The position numbers and the translations under genes are program-made. The notes beneath the pieces are model-generated. The model was given only the letters and a program-made list of their open reading frames with translations. It ran no database searches and was not told where the DNA came from. This document shows positions 1 through 7,054 of a stretch of 18,367 bases of DNA, piece by piece. Source of the stretch: Bacteroidia bacterium (lineage in GTDB: Bacteria; Bacteroidota; Bacteroidia; Cytophagales; Cyclobacteriaceae); the NCBI GenBank assembly GCA_016650355.1, contig JAENVX010000097.1, forward strand, positions 1 to 18,367, in the 5' to 3' direction. Position 1 is the stretch's first letter. Every line of letters starts with the position of its first letter.

Positions 1-806
1 ACTTTCTTGGGTTTTTCGCTGTCGTTTTTTACGATACTTATAATCCTTCGCTTTTCTAACCACGAAGACTTTGATAAGGCATTGATTAAAGGCAAGGTCA
101 TCTTCTTCTCTTTAATATCAATGCCTACAGGCTTTCCAATTCCATCCTCACCATAGTCAAATAAATCATCTTTAATTTGAAATGCCATACCTACATGCTG
201 GCCAAATAATTTCATTTTTTCAACAACCTCGTTTGGAGCCTTTACGGAACTGGCACCAACGGCACAGCATGATGCGATTAAAGAAGCTGTCTTTTGCCGA
301 ATAATCTCATAATAAACCTCCTCATTAATATCCAATTGCCGCGCTTTTTCCATTTGAAGCAATTCACCTTCACTCATTTCCTTTACTGCTTCTGTAACAA
401 TGCTTAGTAAATCAAAATCCTTGTTTTCTACGGACAATATCAGGCCACGGGAAAGAAGAAAATCCCCAACTAACACAGCGATTTTATTTTTCCATAAAGC
501 ATTGACAGAGAAAAAACCTCTTCGATAATTTGCATCATCTACCACATCGTCATGAACTAGCGTGGCGGTGTGAAGTAATTCAATAAGTGATGCTCCACGA
601 AAAGTTGAATCTGAAATAGCGCCACAAGCACCAGCGCTTAGAAAGACAAACATCGGACGCATTTGCTTTCCCTTTCTCTTGACAATGTAATTCATGATCT
701 TGTCCAGCAGGAGAACACGTGTCTTCATTGAAGATCGAAACTTTTGTTCGAAATCCTCCATTTCTTTGGCTATGGGTGCCTTAATATCGTCTAACCGAAG
801 TGACAT
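1..806 (-). CDS. Long-chain polyprenyl diphosphate synthase (IspB-like), C-terminus cut by window edge
   Basis: This is a trans-isoprenyl diphosphate synthase that adds isopentenyl diphosphate units to an allylic primer. In this kind of organism its product is most likely the menaquinone side chain. The start is the ATG at 806-804, and 268 codons are open to the window edge; family members usually have about 320-330 residues, so some 55 are missing. The first Asp-rich motif is HDDVVDD (residues 85-91) and the second is KDDLFDY (212-218). Both bind Mg2+-diphosphate. The RPMF segment (50-53) belongs to the isopentenyl diphosphate-binding region. The segment HTATLVHDD before the first motif is almost that of E. 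coli IspB, with a small Ala at position -5, which in this family allows long products. Exact chain length cannot be read from sequence. It is transcribed divergently from the mscS-type gene. The family call is secure; the physiological product is inference. Confidence 0.93.
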   Translation of the reverse strand, partial: MSLRLDDIKAPIAKEMEDFEQKFRSSMKTRVLLLDKIMNYIVKRKGKQMRPMFVFLSAGACGAISDSTFRGASLIELLHTATLVHDDVVDDANYRRGFFSVNALWKNKIAVLVGDFLLSRGLILSVENKDFDLLSIVTEAVKEMSEGELLQMEKARQLDINEEVYYEIIRQKTASLIASCCAVGASSVKAPNEVVEKMKLFGQHVGMAFQIKDDLFDYGEDGIGKPVGIDIKEKKMTLPLINALSKSSWLEKRRIISIVKNDSEKPKK

Positions 807-822
807 GAATTACAATAATAAG

Positions 823-830
823 CAAAAGTA
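823..830 (-). promoter_or_regulatory. Possible -7 promoter box (TAnnTTTG) for the prenyl synthase gene
   Basis: Read on the minus strand, the bases are TACTTTTG, an exact match to the Bacteroidota -7 consensus TAnnTTTG. The box ends 16 nt before the ATG at 806, implying a very short leader. I see no clean TTTG -33 element at the usual distance. Such a short motif also arises by chance in AT-rich DNA, so this is tentative. Confidence 0.35.
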
Positions 831-907
831 AACAGTCCAATGAAGGCTACTCACAGTAATTGGTGGTGTGAAAAAAAATGATGGCGCTACCGATTGGCAC
901 TTGACTT

Positions 908-1768
908 ATGACTATTTTCGGCCTTGTGAAATTTACGGATAAATATTGGGAGCAGGTTATTTTTGCCATCATCGTATTGGCGGTAACTTTTATCATTTCT
1001 CGCCTATTGCGGATTATTGTTGGCCGGTTTTTCCGGGCCGCAGCAAAAAAACTTAAGGTAGATCCTACCCGCTACAATTTCCTGAAGAATGCTATTGACT
1101 TCATTGCATTCCTTGTCGCATCGATTGTTATTTTCAGGTCGATACCAGCATTTAAGGATTTTGGCACAACTCTTCTTACGGGTGCCGGTGTTTTAGCTGC
1201 TATTGTTGGCTTTGCTTCTCAATCTGCGTTTTCTAACATTGTTAGCGGTATTTTCCTGGTGATCTTCAAACCTTTTAGCGTTGGTGACCGAATAAAAGTA
1301 GGGACACTCTACGCTGGTGATGTGGAGGATATTACCCTTCGACACACAGTGATAAAAGACTTTGAAAACAGGCGAATCGTAATTCCCAATAGTGCAATTA
1401 GTAATGAAACAATTATCAACTCCACGCTCAATGATGAGCGTGTTTGTATGTTTGTTGATTTCAATATTTCATTCGATTCGAATATTGATAACGCTATTAG
1501 ACTAATTCAGGAAGAAGCGACCAAACATCCATATTGCATTGACGGGCGCACAACCGTGGAGCATTCAAAAGGCGAACATCAGGTGATGGTGCGTACGGTT
1601 GGCATCACAGATTATGCAGTGCAATTGAGAGCCTATGCCTGGGCAAAAAATGCTACGAATGGATTTGAATTAAAATGCGATCTTTATAAGAATGTTAAAG
1701 CCCAATTCGACAAAAATAAAATTGAGATCCCTTACCCTCATCGAATTATACTGAGCAAGAATGAGTAG
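908..1768 (+). CDS. MscS-family small-conductance mechanosensitive channel
   Basis: This is an inner-membrane channel that opens under membrane tension and releases solutes on hypo-osmotic shock. The 286 residues are close to E. coli MscS, the small form of the family. Hydrophobic segments lie at about 16-33 and 62-77, followed by the Gly/Ala-rich pore helix from about 90 to 120 (GAGVLAAIVGFASQSAF). The MscS beta domain follows, with the signature KPFSVGDRI (121-129) and the VIPN motif (158-161). The remainder forms the cytosolic alpha/beta vestibule. The ATG at 908 is the only reasonable start, because the in-frame ATG at 878 runs into a TGA at 902. The stop codon lies inside the start of the downstream corA gene (8-bp overlap), so the two are probably co-transcribed and translationally coupled. 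Confidence 0.93.
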   Translation: MTIFGLVKFTDKYWEQVIFAIIVLAVTFIISRLLRIIVGRFFRAAAKKLKVDPTRYNFLKNAIDFIAFLVASIVIFRSIPAFKDFGTTLLTGAGVLAAIVGFASQSAFSNIVSGIFLVIFKPFSVGDRIKVGTLYAGDVEDITLRHTVIKDFENRRIVIPNSAISNETIINSTLNDERVCMFVDFNISFDSNIDNAIRLIQEEATKHPYCIDGRTTVEHSKGEHQVMVRTVGITDYAVQLRAYAWAKNATNGFELKCDLYKNVKAQFDKNKIEIPYPHRIILSKNE

Positions 1769-2831
1769 CAAAAAAATAAATAAGTTACACCGAAAGCAAA
1801 CGCATACTAAACAGCGAAAGGTCGAACCTGATGCTTCTAGCTCCTTGACCTCCAATATTATATTGGAAATGATCTCTTTTAATGAAAAATCATTTTTGCG
1901 CGTTGAAAATATTCCGATTGATGATATCCTTGAAAAATGTGACAAGCAATCTATTAACTGGATTAACGTAGACGGCCTGGCCGACACGGGCCTGATCAAT
2001 AAAATAGGCCAACATTTCAATCTTCATTATCTCTTGTTGGAAGACGTAATGAACACGGATCAGAGGCCTAAATTGGACGAATATGATGATCATATATTCC
2101 TAACAATGAAAATGTTGTACAGGATGGGCGGTGATGAAATTGACTATGAGCACATCAGTTTTGTATTAGGAAAAGATTTTCTATTGTCTTTTCAGGAGAA
2201 AGAGGGAGACATTTTTAATTACCTGCGTGAGCGGATTAAAATCGATACGGGTGTATTCAGAAAGCGTGGAGCCGATTACCTTTTGTACCGCCTGGTTGAC
2301 ACTATCGTGGACAGTTATTACACTATTTTAGAAAATGTAGGATATAAGGTTGAGGCTCTTGAAGAGAATATTTCTCAAGACCCTGCGATAGAAGATTTCC
2401 GGGAAATCCAGGAATTAAAAAAGGAATTTATTTACCTAAGAAAGGTAGTATATCCACTAAGGGAGGCGCTAAATAAGCTTATTAAAAATGAGTCTGGATT
2501 TATTGAACCCCAAACGCTGAAGTATTACTCAGACGTGTACGATCATGTTATACACCTTATTGACTCATTAGATACTTATAAAGACCTGACCTCGACTTTA
2601 ATGGATTTATACATGAACACCATTAATTACAAAATGAATGAGGTGATGAAACTGCTTACCATCATTACCACAATCTTTATTCCGCTATCCTTTATTGTAG
2701 GCATTTACGGAATGAACTTCGATAATTTACCTGAACTCCACTGGCAATATGGATATTTCTATGTGCTAATTGGGATGGGTGCAATAGTAGGCTCAATGAT
2801 CTTCTACTTCCGGTATAAAAAATGGTTTTAG
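1761..2831 (+). CDS. corA: CorA-family Mg2+/Co2+ channel
   Basis: This is a homopentameric inner-membrane channel that lets Mg2+ (and Co2+ or Ni2+) flow into the cytoplasm. The protein has 356 residues, slightly longer than E. coli CorA because of a basic N-terminal tail (Lys/Arg-rich, residues 1-20). Residues from about 30 to 290 form the cytosolic domain and the long stalk helix, and include the segment EDVMNTDQRPKLDEYDDHIF (94-113), typical of this CorA branch. TM1 (about 297-316) ends in the invariant selectivity motif YGMN (316-319). TM2 is about 333-350 and is followed by the short basic end RYKKWF. The ATG at 1761 overlaps the upstream mscS-type gene as ATGAGTAG, which supports the start and suggests translational coupling. 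The stop overlaps that of the convergent CNNM/CorC-type gene. Transport of Mg2+ is inferred from the family. Confidence 0.96.
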   Translation: MSSKKINKLHRKQTHTKQRKVEPDASSSLTSNIILEMISFNEKSFLRVENIPIDDILEKCDKQSINWINVDGLADTGLINKIGQHFNLHYLLLEDVMNTDQRPKLDEYDDHIFLTMKMLYRMGGDEIDYEHISFVLGKDFLLSFQEKEGDIFNYLRERIKIDTGVFRKRGADYLLYRLVDTIVDSYYTILENVGYKVEALEENISQDPAIEDFREIQELKKEFIYLRKVVYPLREALNKLIKNESGFIEPQTLKYYSDVYDHVIHLIDSLDTYKDLTSTLMDLYMNTINYKMNEVMKLLTIITTIFIPLSFIVGIYGMNFDNLPELHWQYGYFYVLIGMGAIVGSMIFYFRYKKWF

Positions 2832-4123
2832 TCAACCTTAGTAGGTGCAGTCCATTCTATTTCAACTGTATCGGGAAGTGTTTTATTGAGCTTGATAATC
2901 TTGATCTGATAATTAAATAGTTTAATCTCGTCTCCCTCCTTCATATTTGGCCAATGGTAGCTAAGCAATCCTGATAACGTCTCGTAATCATCAGATTCTG
3001 GAAAGGAGTGCTTTAAAAACTTGTTAACATCATGGAGTGAGGAGAGTGCTGATACCTGATAGCGGTTCTGATCCATCTGCACTACAATCTGTTGTTCGTG
3101 GTCGTGCTCATCCTGAATTTCTCCCACCAATTCCTCTAAAATATCTTCGAGGGTAACCAAGCCTATGTTGCCGCCAAATTCACTTACTACCACTGCCATC
3201 TGAGATTTTCGCTTTTGAAACTCACGAAGTAACGAATCTATTGGTTTTGTTTCTGGAACAAAATGAACGGGCCGCATAATATCTTTTAATCCCTTATCAT
3301 TTTTTTGCACAAAAAGGCTAATGATATCCTTGGCGTGAACCACTCCCACTATTTCCTCCAAAGAATTTTCATAAACAGGATATCTGGAATAAGCCTCCTT
3401 CAAAACCAAATTCATTACCTCTGGAATAGGTGAATTTAAACGGATAGCAGAAATCTTTATACGAGGCACCATCACCTGCCGCACAATGCGATCATCAAAA
3501 TCAAATACATTCTGGATAAGCTCGCGCTCGCTTTGCTCAATGGCTCCACCTTCCTGGCTTTCAGCTATGATCAATTTCAATTCTTCTTCTGAATGAATTT
3601 CCGTTTCATTCATCGGCTTGATTCCAAATACTTTTAATATGATGTTCGCAAATCCATTTAAAAACCAAATGAAGGGACGAAAGACGAAATGGAAAATACG
3701 CAACGGCACAGATAAGGTAAGCGTGGTAGACTTCGGATACCTAATGGCAATTGTTTTAGGGGCTAGCTCGCCAAATACTATGTGAAGTATGGTCAACGTA
3801 GCGAACGCCACTGGAATAGCAATACTATGAGCCAATGTTTCGCTCATTTCAAAGCCCAGGGCATGAAAAAGGCTTAGCACCATCTTGGAAACCACGTCTT
3901 CGCCAACCCAACCTAATCCTAGGCTGGCCAATGTGATTCCCAACTGTGTAGCAGCCAGGTACCCATCAAGGTTATTAATAATGGTTTTGGCAGCATCCCT
4001 GGACATATTACCCTTTTCGAGGGCTATTTGAGAGGAACGAACCTTTACGATGGCAAATTCAGCAGCAACAAAAAAACCATTGAGAAAGACGAGAAATATG
4101 GTCAGAAAGATATCGAACGTCAT
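2828..4123 (-). CDS. CNNM/CorC-family protein (DUF21, CBS pair, CorC_HlyC domain); annotated in databases as hemolysin family
   Basis: This is a membrane protein of the CNNM/CorC family. Characterised members export Mg2+ or Co2+ or protect cells from excess of these ions; the old 'hemolysin' name is probably misleading. The 431 residues match the full three-domain form. The DUF21/CNNM membrane domain (about 1-195) has hydrophobic segments near 3-25, 58-75, 98-120 and 137-165 and the signature FGELAPKTIAIRYP (117-130). The CBS pair (about 205-335) includes VMVPR (217-221), a Bateman-type nucleotide-binding region, with TLEDILEELVGEI (324-336) carrying the Thr-x-x-Asp ribose contact. The C-terminal CorC_HlyC domain spans about 345-425. 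The usual DEYGG or DEFGG motif of the second CBS domain reads SEFGG (314-318). It faces corA tail to tail and is divergent from the antiporter gene. The ion exported is not readable from sequence. Confidence 0.93.
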   Translation of the reverse strand: MTFDIFLTIFLVFLNGFFVAAEFAIVKVRSSQIALEKGNMSRDAAKTIINNLDGYLAATQLGITLASLGLGWVGEDVVSKMVLSLFHALGFEMSETLAHSIAIPVAFATLTILHIVFGELAPKTIAIRYPKSTTLTLSVPLRIFHFVFRPFIWFLNGFANIILKVFGIKPMNETEIHSEEELKLIIAESQEGGAIEQSERELIQNVFDFDDRIVRQVMVPRIKISAIRLNSPIPEVMNLVLKEAYSRYPVYENSLEEIVGVVHAKDIISLFVQKNDKGLKDIMRPVHFVPETKPIDSLLREFQKRKSQMAVVVSEFGGNIGLVTLEDILEELVGEIQDEHDHEQQIVVQMDQNRYQVSALSSLHDVNKFLKHSFPESDDYETLSGLLSYHWPNMKEGDEIKLFNYQIKIIKLNKTLPDTVEIEWTAPTKVD

Positions 4124-4137
4124 AGAGATGTAAACCT

Positions 4138-4145
4138 CAAATTTA
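4138..4145 (-). promoter_or_regulatory. Possible -7 promoter box (TAnnTTTG) for the CNNM/CorC-type gene
   Basis: The minus strand reads TAAATTTG, an exact match to the Bacteroidota -7 consensus. It lies 14 nt upstream of the ATG at 4123, almost the same spacing as the box before the prenyl synthase gene. No exact TTTG -33 element is visible, only CTGTTTA 15 nt further upstream. The 121-bp gap also has to hold the promoter of the divergent antiporter gene, for which I see only a degenerate TATCTTTC at 4213-4220. Confidence 0.35.
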
Positions 4146-4244
4146 ATAAGAAACTAGTACTAAACAGGGTTTAATTTTTAGTAGGCGGTTAACTGAGAAT
4201 CAAAAAAAATTATATCTTTCACTTACCTTAACCTAAATAATTAT

Positions 4245-5225
4245 ATGGTTCTACCTATTGTTCTTCTTTTAATAGGTTTTGCCGTCCTAATAAAAGGCGC
4301 TGATTTTCTTGTCGATGGCGCATCCTCGGCAGCCAAAAAATACGGAATATCCAACCTGGCAATTGGCTTAACAGTAGTCGCCTTTGGCACGTCCATGCCA
4401 GAACTTATCGTAAGTCTAGTGTCCGCTTTGGATGGCAAAAATGATGCATCCTTTGGCAATGTTATTGGCAGCAATAACTTCAATCTCTTATTTATTTTAG
4501 GTGTTGCAGGACTTATTTATCCTTTGGTTGTACACCGAAATACGGTGAAGTATGAGGTGCCACTATCATTTCTTGCAGCCGGGATTCTATTCTTTTTAGT
4601 GAATGATGCCCTAATGTGGGGAGATACCACCTTTGATGCTCCTTATGGAGGAATTTTAGGTCGTTTGGATAGCATTATCCTATTGATCTTTTTTGCGGGC
4701 TTCCTTTTTTACATCTATCGCACCATGAAAAATGCCCCTGAAAGTGAGGAAGGCGATGCTATAAAACTTTTCAGCACACCAGTGGCAACTGGTATGGTTA
4801 TCGGAGGTCTACTCATGCTGATTTTCGGTGGCCAAGTTGTGGTTGATAATGCTTTAAAAATTGCTCACCACTATGGGTTGAGTGAAAAACTGATCGGCCT
4901 TACCATCCTTGCTGCCGGCACATCGTTACCGGAATTGGCTACTTCGTGTGTTGCGGCCTACCGAAAGAATACTGATATCGCGATTGGTAATGTGGTAGGA
5001 TCAAATATTTTTAACATATTTTTTATCCTTGGCATAACGGGTGTTATCCATCCAATTCAATATAATGCATCTATGAACTTTGATATCTATGTTTTGTTAG
5101 CCTCAACAGTTTTGCTTGTAATCTTTATGTTCACGCTGAGTTCGCGCAAGCTTGATCGTTGGGAGGCATTTTTAATGTTGATGGCTTATTTCGCCTACAC
5201 TATTTTCTTAATAAGAATGGAGTAA
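4245..5225 (+). CDS. CaCA-family Na+/Ca2+ antiporter (YrbG type)
   Basis: This is an inner-membrane cation antiporter of the Ca2+:cation antiporter (CaCA) family, predicted to expel Ca2+ in exchange for Na+ or H+. The 326 residues match the YrbG-type bacterial form. The two inverted alpha repeats are plain: GTSMPE (48-53) with GNVIGSNNFN (71-80), and GTSLPE (225-230) with GNVVGSNIFN (248-257). The glutamates E53 and E230 and asparagines N77 and N254 are the expected ion ligands. About ten hydrophobic helices are visible, with a short charged loop (about 162-175) between the halves. The first repeat has GSNNFN where the second has the more common GSNIFN. The ATG at 4245 places residue 1 right at the first membrane helix, as expected. 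The next gene follows after 54 bp. Substrate preference is inferred from the family. Confidence 0.94.
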   Translation: MVLPIVLLLIGFAVLIKGADFLVDGASSAAKKYGISNLAIGLTVVAFGTSMPELIVSLVSALDGKNDASFGNVIGSNNFNLLFILGVAGLIYPLVVHRNTVKYEVPLSFLAAGILFFLVNDALMWGDTTFDAPYGGILGRLDSIILLIFFAGFLFYIYRTMKNAPESEEGDAIKLFSTPVATGMVIGGLLMLIFGGQVVVDNALKIAHHYGLSEKLIGLTILAAGTSLPELATSCVAAYRKNTDIAIGNVVGSNIFNIFFILGITGVIHPIQYNASMNFDIYVLLASTVLLVIFMFTLSSRKLDRWEAFLMLMAYFAYTIFLIRME

Positions 5226-5279
5226 GAAATAGTAAATTGAATTTCGTAATCAGAAACCATTACACCTTTAAGTTGCAAC

Positions 5280-5942
5280 GTGAAAGGTATTTTCATTTGG
5301 CTATCCCTACTAGTTGTTGCCATCGCATGTTCTACAACCAAAGACGTGCCGAAATACGAGTTTGGTGATGACGTTTACAAATTCAAGCAACGTGGAATGC
5401 CTTACAAAAAGGTTTACGTGAATGTAAAAAAAGATACTGTCGAAATTCTACCTCTCAGTAAACAAGGCGAAAAAATAAGTGTCACTCCAGGAAAAGATGA
5501 ATTCTTCTACAGACAAACGTTAGACGTGGATGTATTGATTGCTCCTTTTAAATTCCGTCCTAGTTCAGCCGGATTTCCTCGGCAGCTTAATTATTCCTTT
5601 AATGGCAACATCTTCATCGGCTATCGTGTCGATAAATTCCGTGTCCACTTAAAGAGTACGCCAAACGGGACTAAAAGCGTTGTGAATCACCGGGGAATCA
5701 GTGTTGGAGGCTTTGGCGGTTTAGGATCTGCTTTTATAAGTCCCTGGACTACGAACTATCAAACCAATGATGAGTATGATGGCTTCGTACTGACTCGAGG
5801 ACTAGCCATTATGGGTGCTATTAACAGTTTAACTGTGGGATTTGGTATTGGATGGGATTATCTCACAGACAGAGACAAGAATATTTGGATCTATCAAAAT
5901 AAACCATGGCTAGGCGTTACGCTTAGTTTGAATATAAATTAA
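5280..5942 (+). CDS. Predicted lipoprotein of unknown function, GTG start
   Basis: I do not recognise a family. The 220-residue protein begins with a lipoprotein signal: a basic N-terminus (MKG), a hydrophobic stretch (residues 4-16) and the lipobox AIAC with the acylated Cys at 17. This supports the GTG at 5280 as start, because the next in-frame ATG (residue 40) would remove the signal. After the Cys comes STTKD, without the acidic run that often directs Bacteroidota lipoproteins to the cell surface, so an outer-membrane, periplasm-facing location is my inference. The mature part alternates short beta-strand-like segments, is rich in Gly and aromatic residues between 139 and 195, and ends in WLGVTLSLNIN, reminiscent of a beta-barrel or beta-sandwich. 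A terminator hairpin starts 5 bp after the stop. It converges with another lipoprotein gene. Confidence 0.8.
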   Translation: MKGIFIWLSLLVVAIACSTTKDVPKYEFGDDVYKFKQRGMPYKKVYVNVKKDTVEILPLSKQGEKISVTPGKDEFFYRQTLDVDVLIAPFKFRPSSAGFPRQLNYSFNGNIFIGYRVDKFRVHLKSTPNGTKSVVNHRGISVGGFGGLGSAFISPWTTNYQTNDEYDGFVLTRGLAIMGAINSLTVGFGIGWDYLTDRDKNIWIYQNKPWLGVTLSLNIN

Positions 5943-5946
5943 AAAT

Positions 5947-5976
5947 AAAAGGCTGCCTTACCCAAAGCAGCCTTTT
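5947..5976 (+). terminator. Rho-independent-type terminator after the lipoprotein gene at 5280
   Basis: A perfect 10-bp inverted repeat, AAAAGGCTGC (5947-5956) and GCAGCCTTTT (5967-5976), encloses a 10-nt loop. The T-run is only four bases and forms part of the stem. The hairpin is symmetric in principle, and placement 5 bp after the plus-strand stop argues for that gene. Confidence 0.8.
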
Positions 5977-5979
5977 CCA

Positions 5980-6057
5980 CACCAAACTCCTAATTCTTAA
6001 AACGATAATGCAAGCTATACAGTACCCATCATTTGTGTAATACCCCAGAGTTCGGTG
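5980..6057. repeat. Spaced imperfect inverted repeat between two terminators
   Basis: The arms CACCAAACTC (5980-5989) and GAGTTCGGTG (6048-6057) pair at 9 of 10 positions across a 58-nt loop, and one further A-T pair extends them. The second arm is followed by TTTTT on the plus strand. The 119 bp between the two terminators otherwise shows no open reading frame worth calling and no promoter I can recognise. Chance pairing is quite possible. Confidence 0.25.
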
Positions 6058-6095
6058 TTTTTCAATTTTATCTGTCATTTACCCAAGCAACCAAT

Positions 6096-6124
6096 AAAAA
6101 AGGCTGCCAATTCGAGGCAGCCTT
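6096..6124 (-). terminator. Rho-independent terminator for the coiled-coil lipoprotein gene
   Basis: A perfect 9-bp inverted repeat, AAGGCTGCC (6100-6108) and GGCAGCCTT (6116-6124), encloses a 7-nt loop. Read on the minus strand, the stem is followed by a T-run (six Ts counting the last two stem bases), the proper orientation for the minus-strand gene ending at 6146. The stem core GGCTGC/GCAGCC is the same as in the terminator at 5947. Confidence 0.85.
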
Positions 6125-6145
6125 AAACGAATCAAAAGACGAAAA

Positions 6146-6895
6146 TTATTTTACTTTCTTTTCAAGCTCGGTAATCTTCGCTTGTGCATCTGTATTGCCA
6201 AGAGACTGAGCCTTTTTGTATAGCTCTAGTGCCTCTTTTAAAGTATCCTTTTTCTTTCTGGGAGCAAGTTTGGTTCGATTGGCCGCTTCCTCCACAGCCT
6301 GTGCACGCGCGTAGTAAGAATCCGCTTCGCTCATCTTGCTTTGGATCAATATCTCCTGCACACGAGCTTCAATCAATGCCAATTCTTGCTGCTTGGCTTG
6401 AATCTGCGCTTCCTTATCATTTAACTCCGCCTCCTGAAGCTCAGTAGTCGTGATGAGGTTTCTATTTTCATTATTCAACTGTTCTACTTGTGCCTGAAGG
6501 CTAGCGATTTCTTTACTTCTCTCCTCCAAATCAGCTTTTAGTTTTTTGATAGTAGATGCATAAACATTAGAAGCTCCTTTGGATTTTTTTAAAGATTTCT
6601 CCAGATCTTCAATTTTGCTCTGGGTATCTTTTACATAATTGCTAATGTCCTTCATACGTGAAGAATAGTCATCGTAGGTGGTACCTTCTACCATATTCAC
6701 GCGCAGTAGTTGCCGGCTTGCATCAATGGAATCCATAAGTACGCCAACATCTGCCAAAGTTTGAGCTAGTTGGTGGCTGGTTTGCAGTTCAGATTGCAAA
6801 GAATCGACCTGCGATTGAAGCTTGGCGTTTTCCGCTCCTCCACAGCCCATCATGATGGAGCCAATTGATAATACAAATAATAATTTCTTTACCAT
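6146..6895 (-). CDS. Predicted coiled-coil lipoprotein of unknown function
   Basis: No family is recognised with confidence. The 249-residue protein starts with a signal (MVKK, then hydrophobic residues 5-16) and the lipobox MMGC with the acylated Cys at 18. The mature part is almost wholly helical. A heptad-like Leu/Gln-rich stretch runs about 24-48, a long charged coiled coil covers about 83-190 with many Lys, Glu and Gln residues, and the C-terminus (about 187-245) looks like one TPR/Sel1-like helical pair (ADSYYARAQAVEEA and ALELYKKAQSLGN). There is no acidic run after the Cys, so a periplasm-facing anchor in the outer membrane is my inference. A role as a spacer or scaffold in the envelope would suit the shape but is speculation. 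It has its own terminator and is divergent from the NADH dehydrogenase gene across 159 bp. Confidence 0.85.
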   Translation of the reverse strand: MVKKLLFVLSIGSIMMGCGGAENAKLQSQVDSLQSELQTSHQLAQTLADVGVLMDSIDASRQLLRVNMVEGTTYDDYSSRMKDISNYVKDTQSKIEDLEKSLKKSKGASNVYASTIKKLKADLEERSKEIASLQAQVEQLNNENRNLITTTELQEAELNDKEAQIQAKQQELALIEARVQEILIQSKMSEADSYYARAQAVEEAANRTKLAPRKKKDTLKEALELYKKAQSLGNTDAQAKITELEKKVK

Positions 6896-7054
6896 ACAGT
6901 TGTTAGTTTACAGTTAATTGGGTTTCAATAATTAGTATCAAAATTAGTGGGATTACTCATGCTATGACTTGAAGTACAATATATTTTTTTAAACTGGATG
7001 AAATCCTTCTGCAACAAGTAAATTGCGTCCGTTTTAGTCAGAATAGTCGTTTAA

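Noticed and set aside
878..904. In-frame ATG at 878 as a longer start for the mscS-type gene
   Set aside because: A TGA stop at 902 interrupts that frame before the real start at 908.
1670..2020. 116-codon open frame on the minus strand
   Set aside because: Antisense to the end of the mscS-type gene and the start of corA, which are both well supported; no recognisable protein features.
4213..4220. TATCTTTC as promoter box for the antiporter gene
   Set aside because: One mismatch to TAnnTTTG at the conserved G and no -33 element; too weak to list.
5159..5368. 69-codon plus-strand frame spanning the antiporter end and the lipoprotein start
   Set aside because: It overlaps two better-supported genes in another frame and shows no protein features of its own.
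6896..6916. Direct repeat of ACAGTT upstream of the coiled-coil lipoprotein
   Set aside because: Only 6 bp per copy in AT-rich DNA; consistent with chance.
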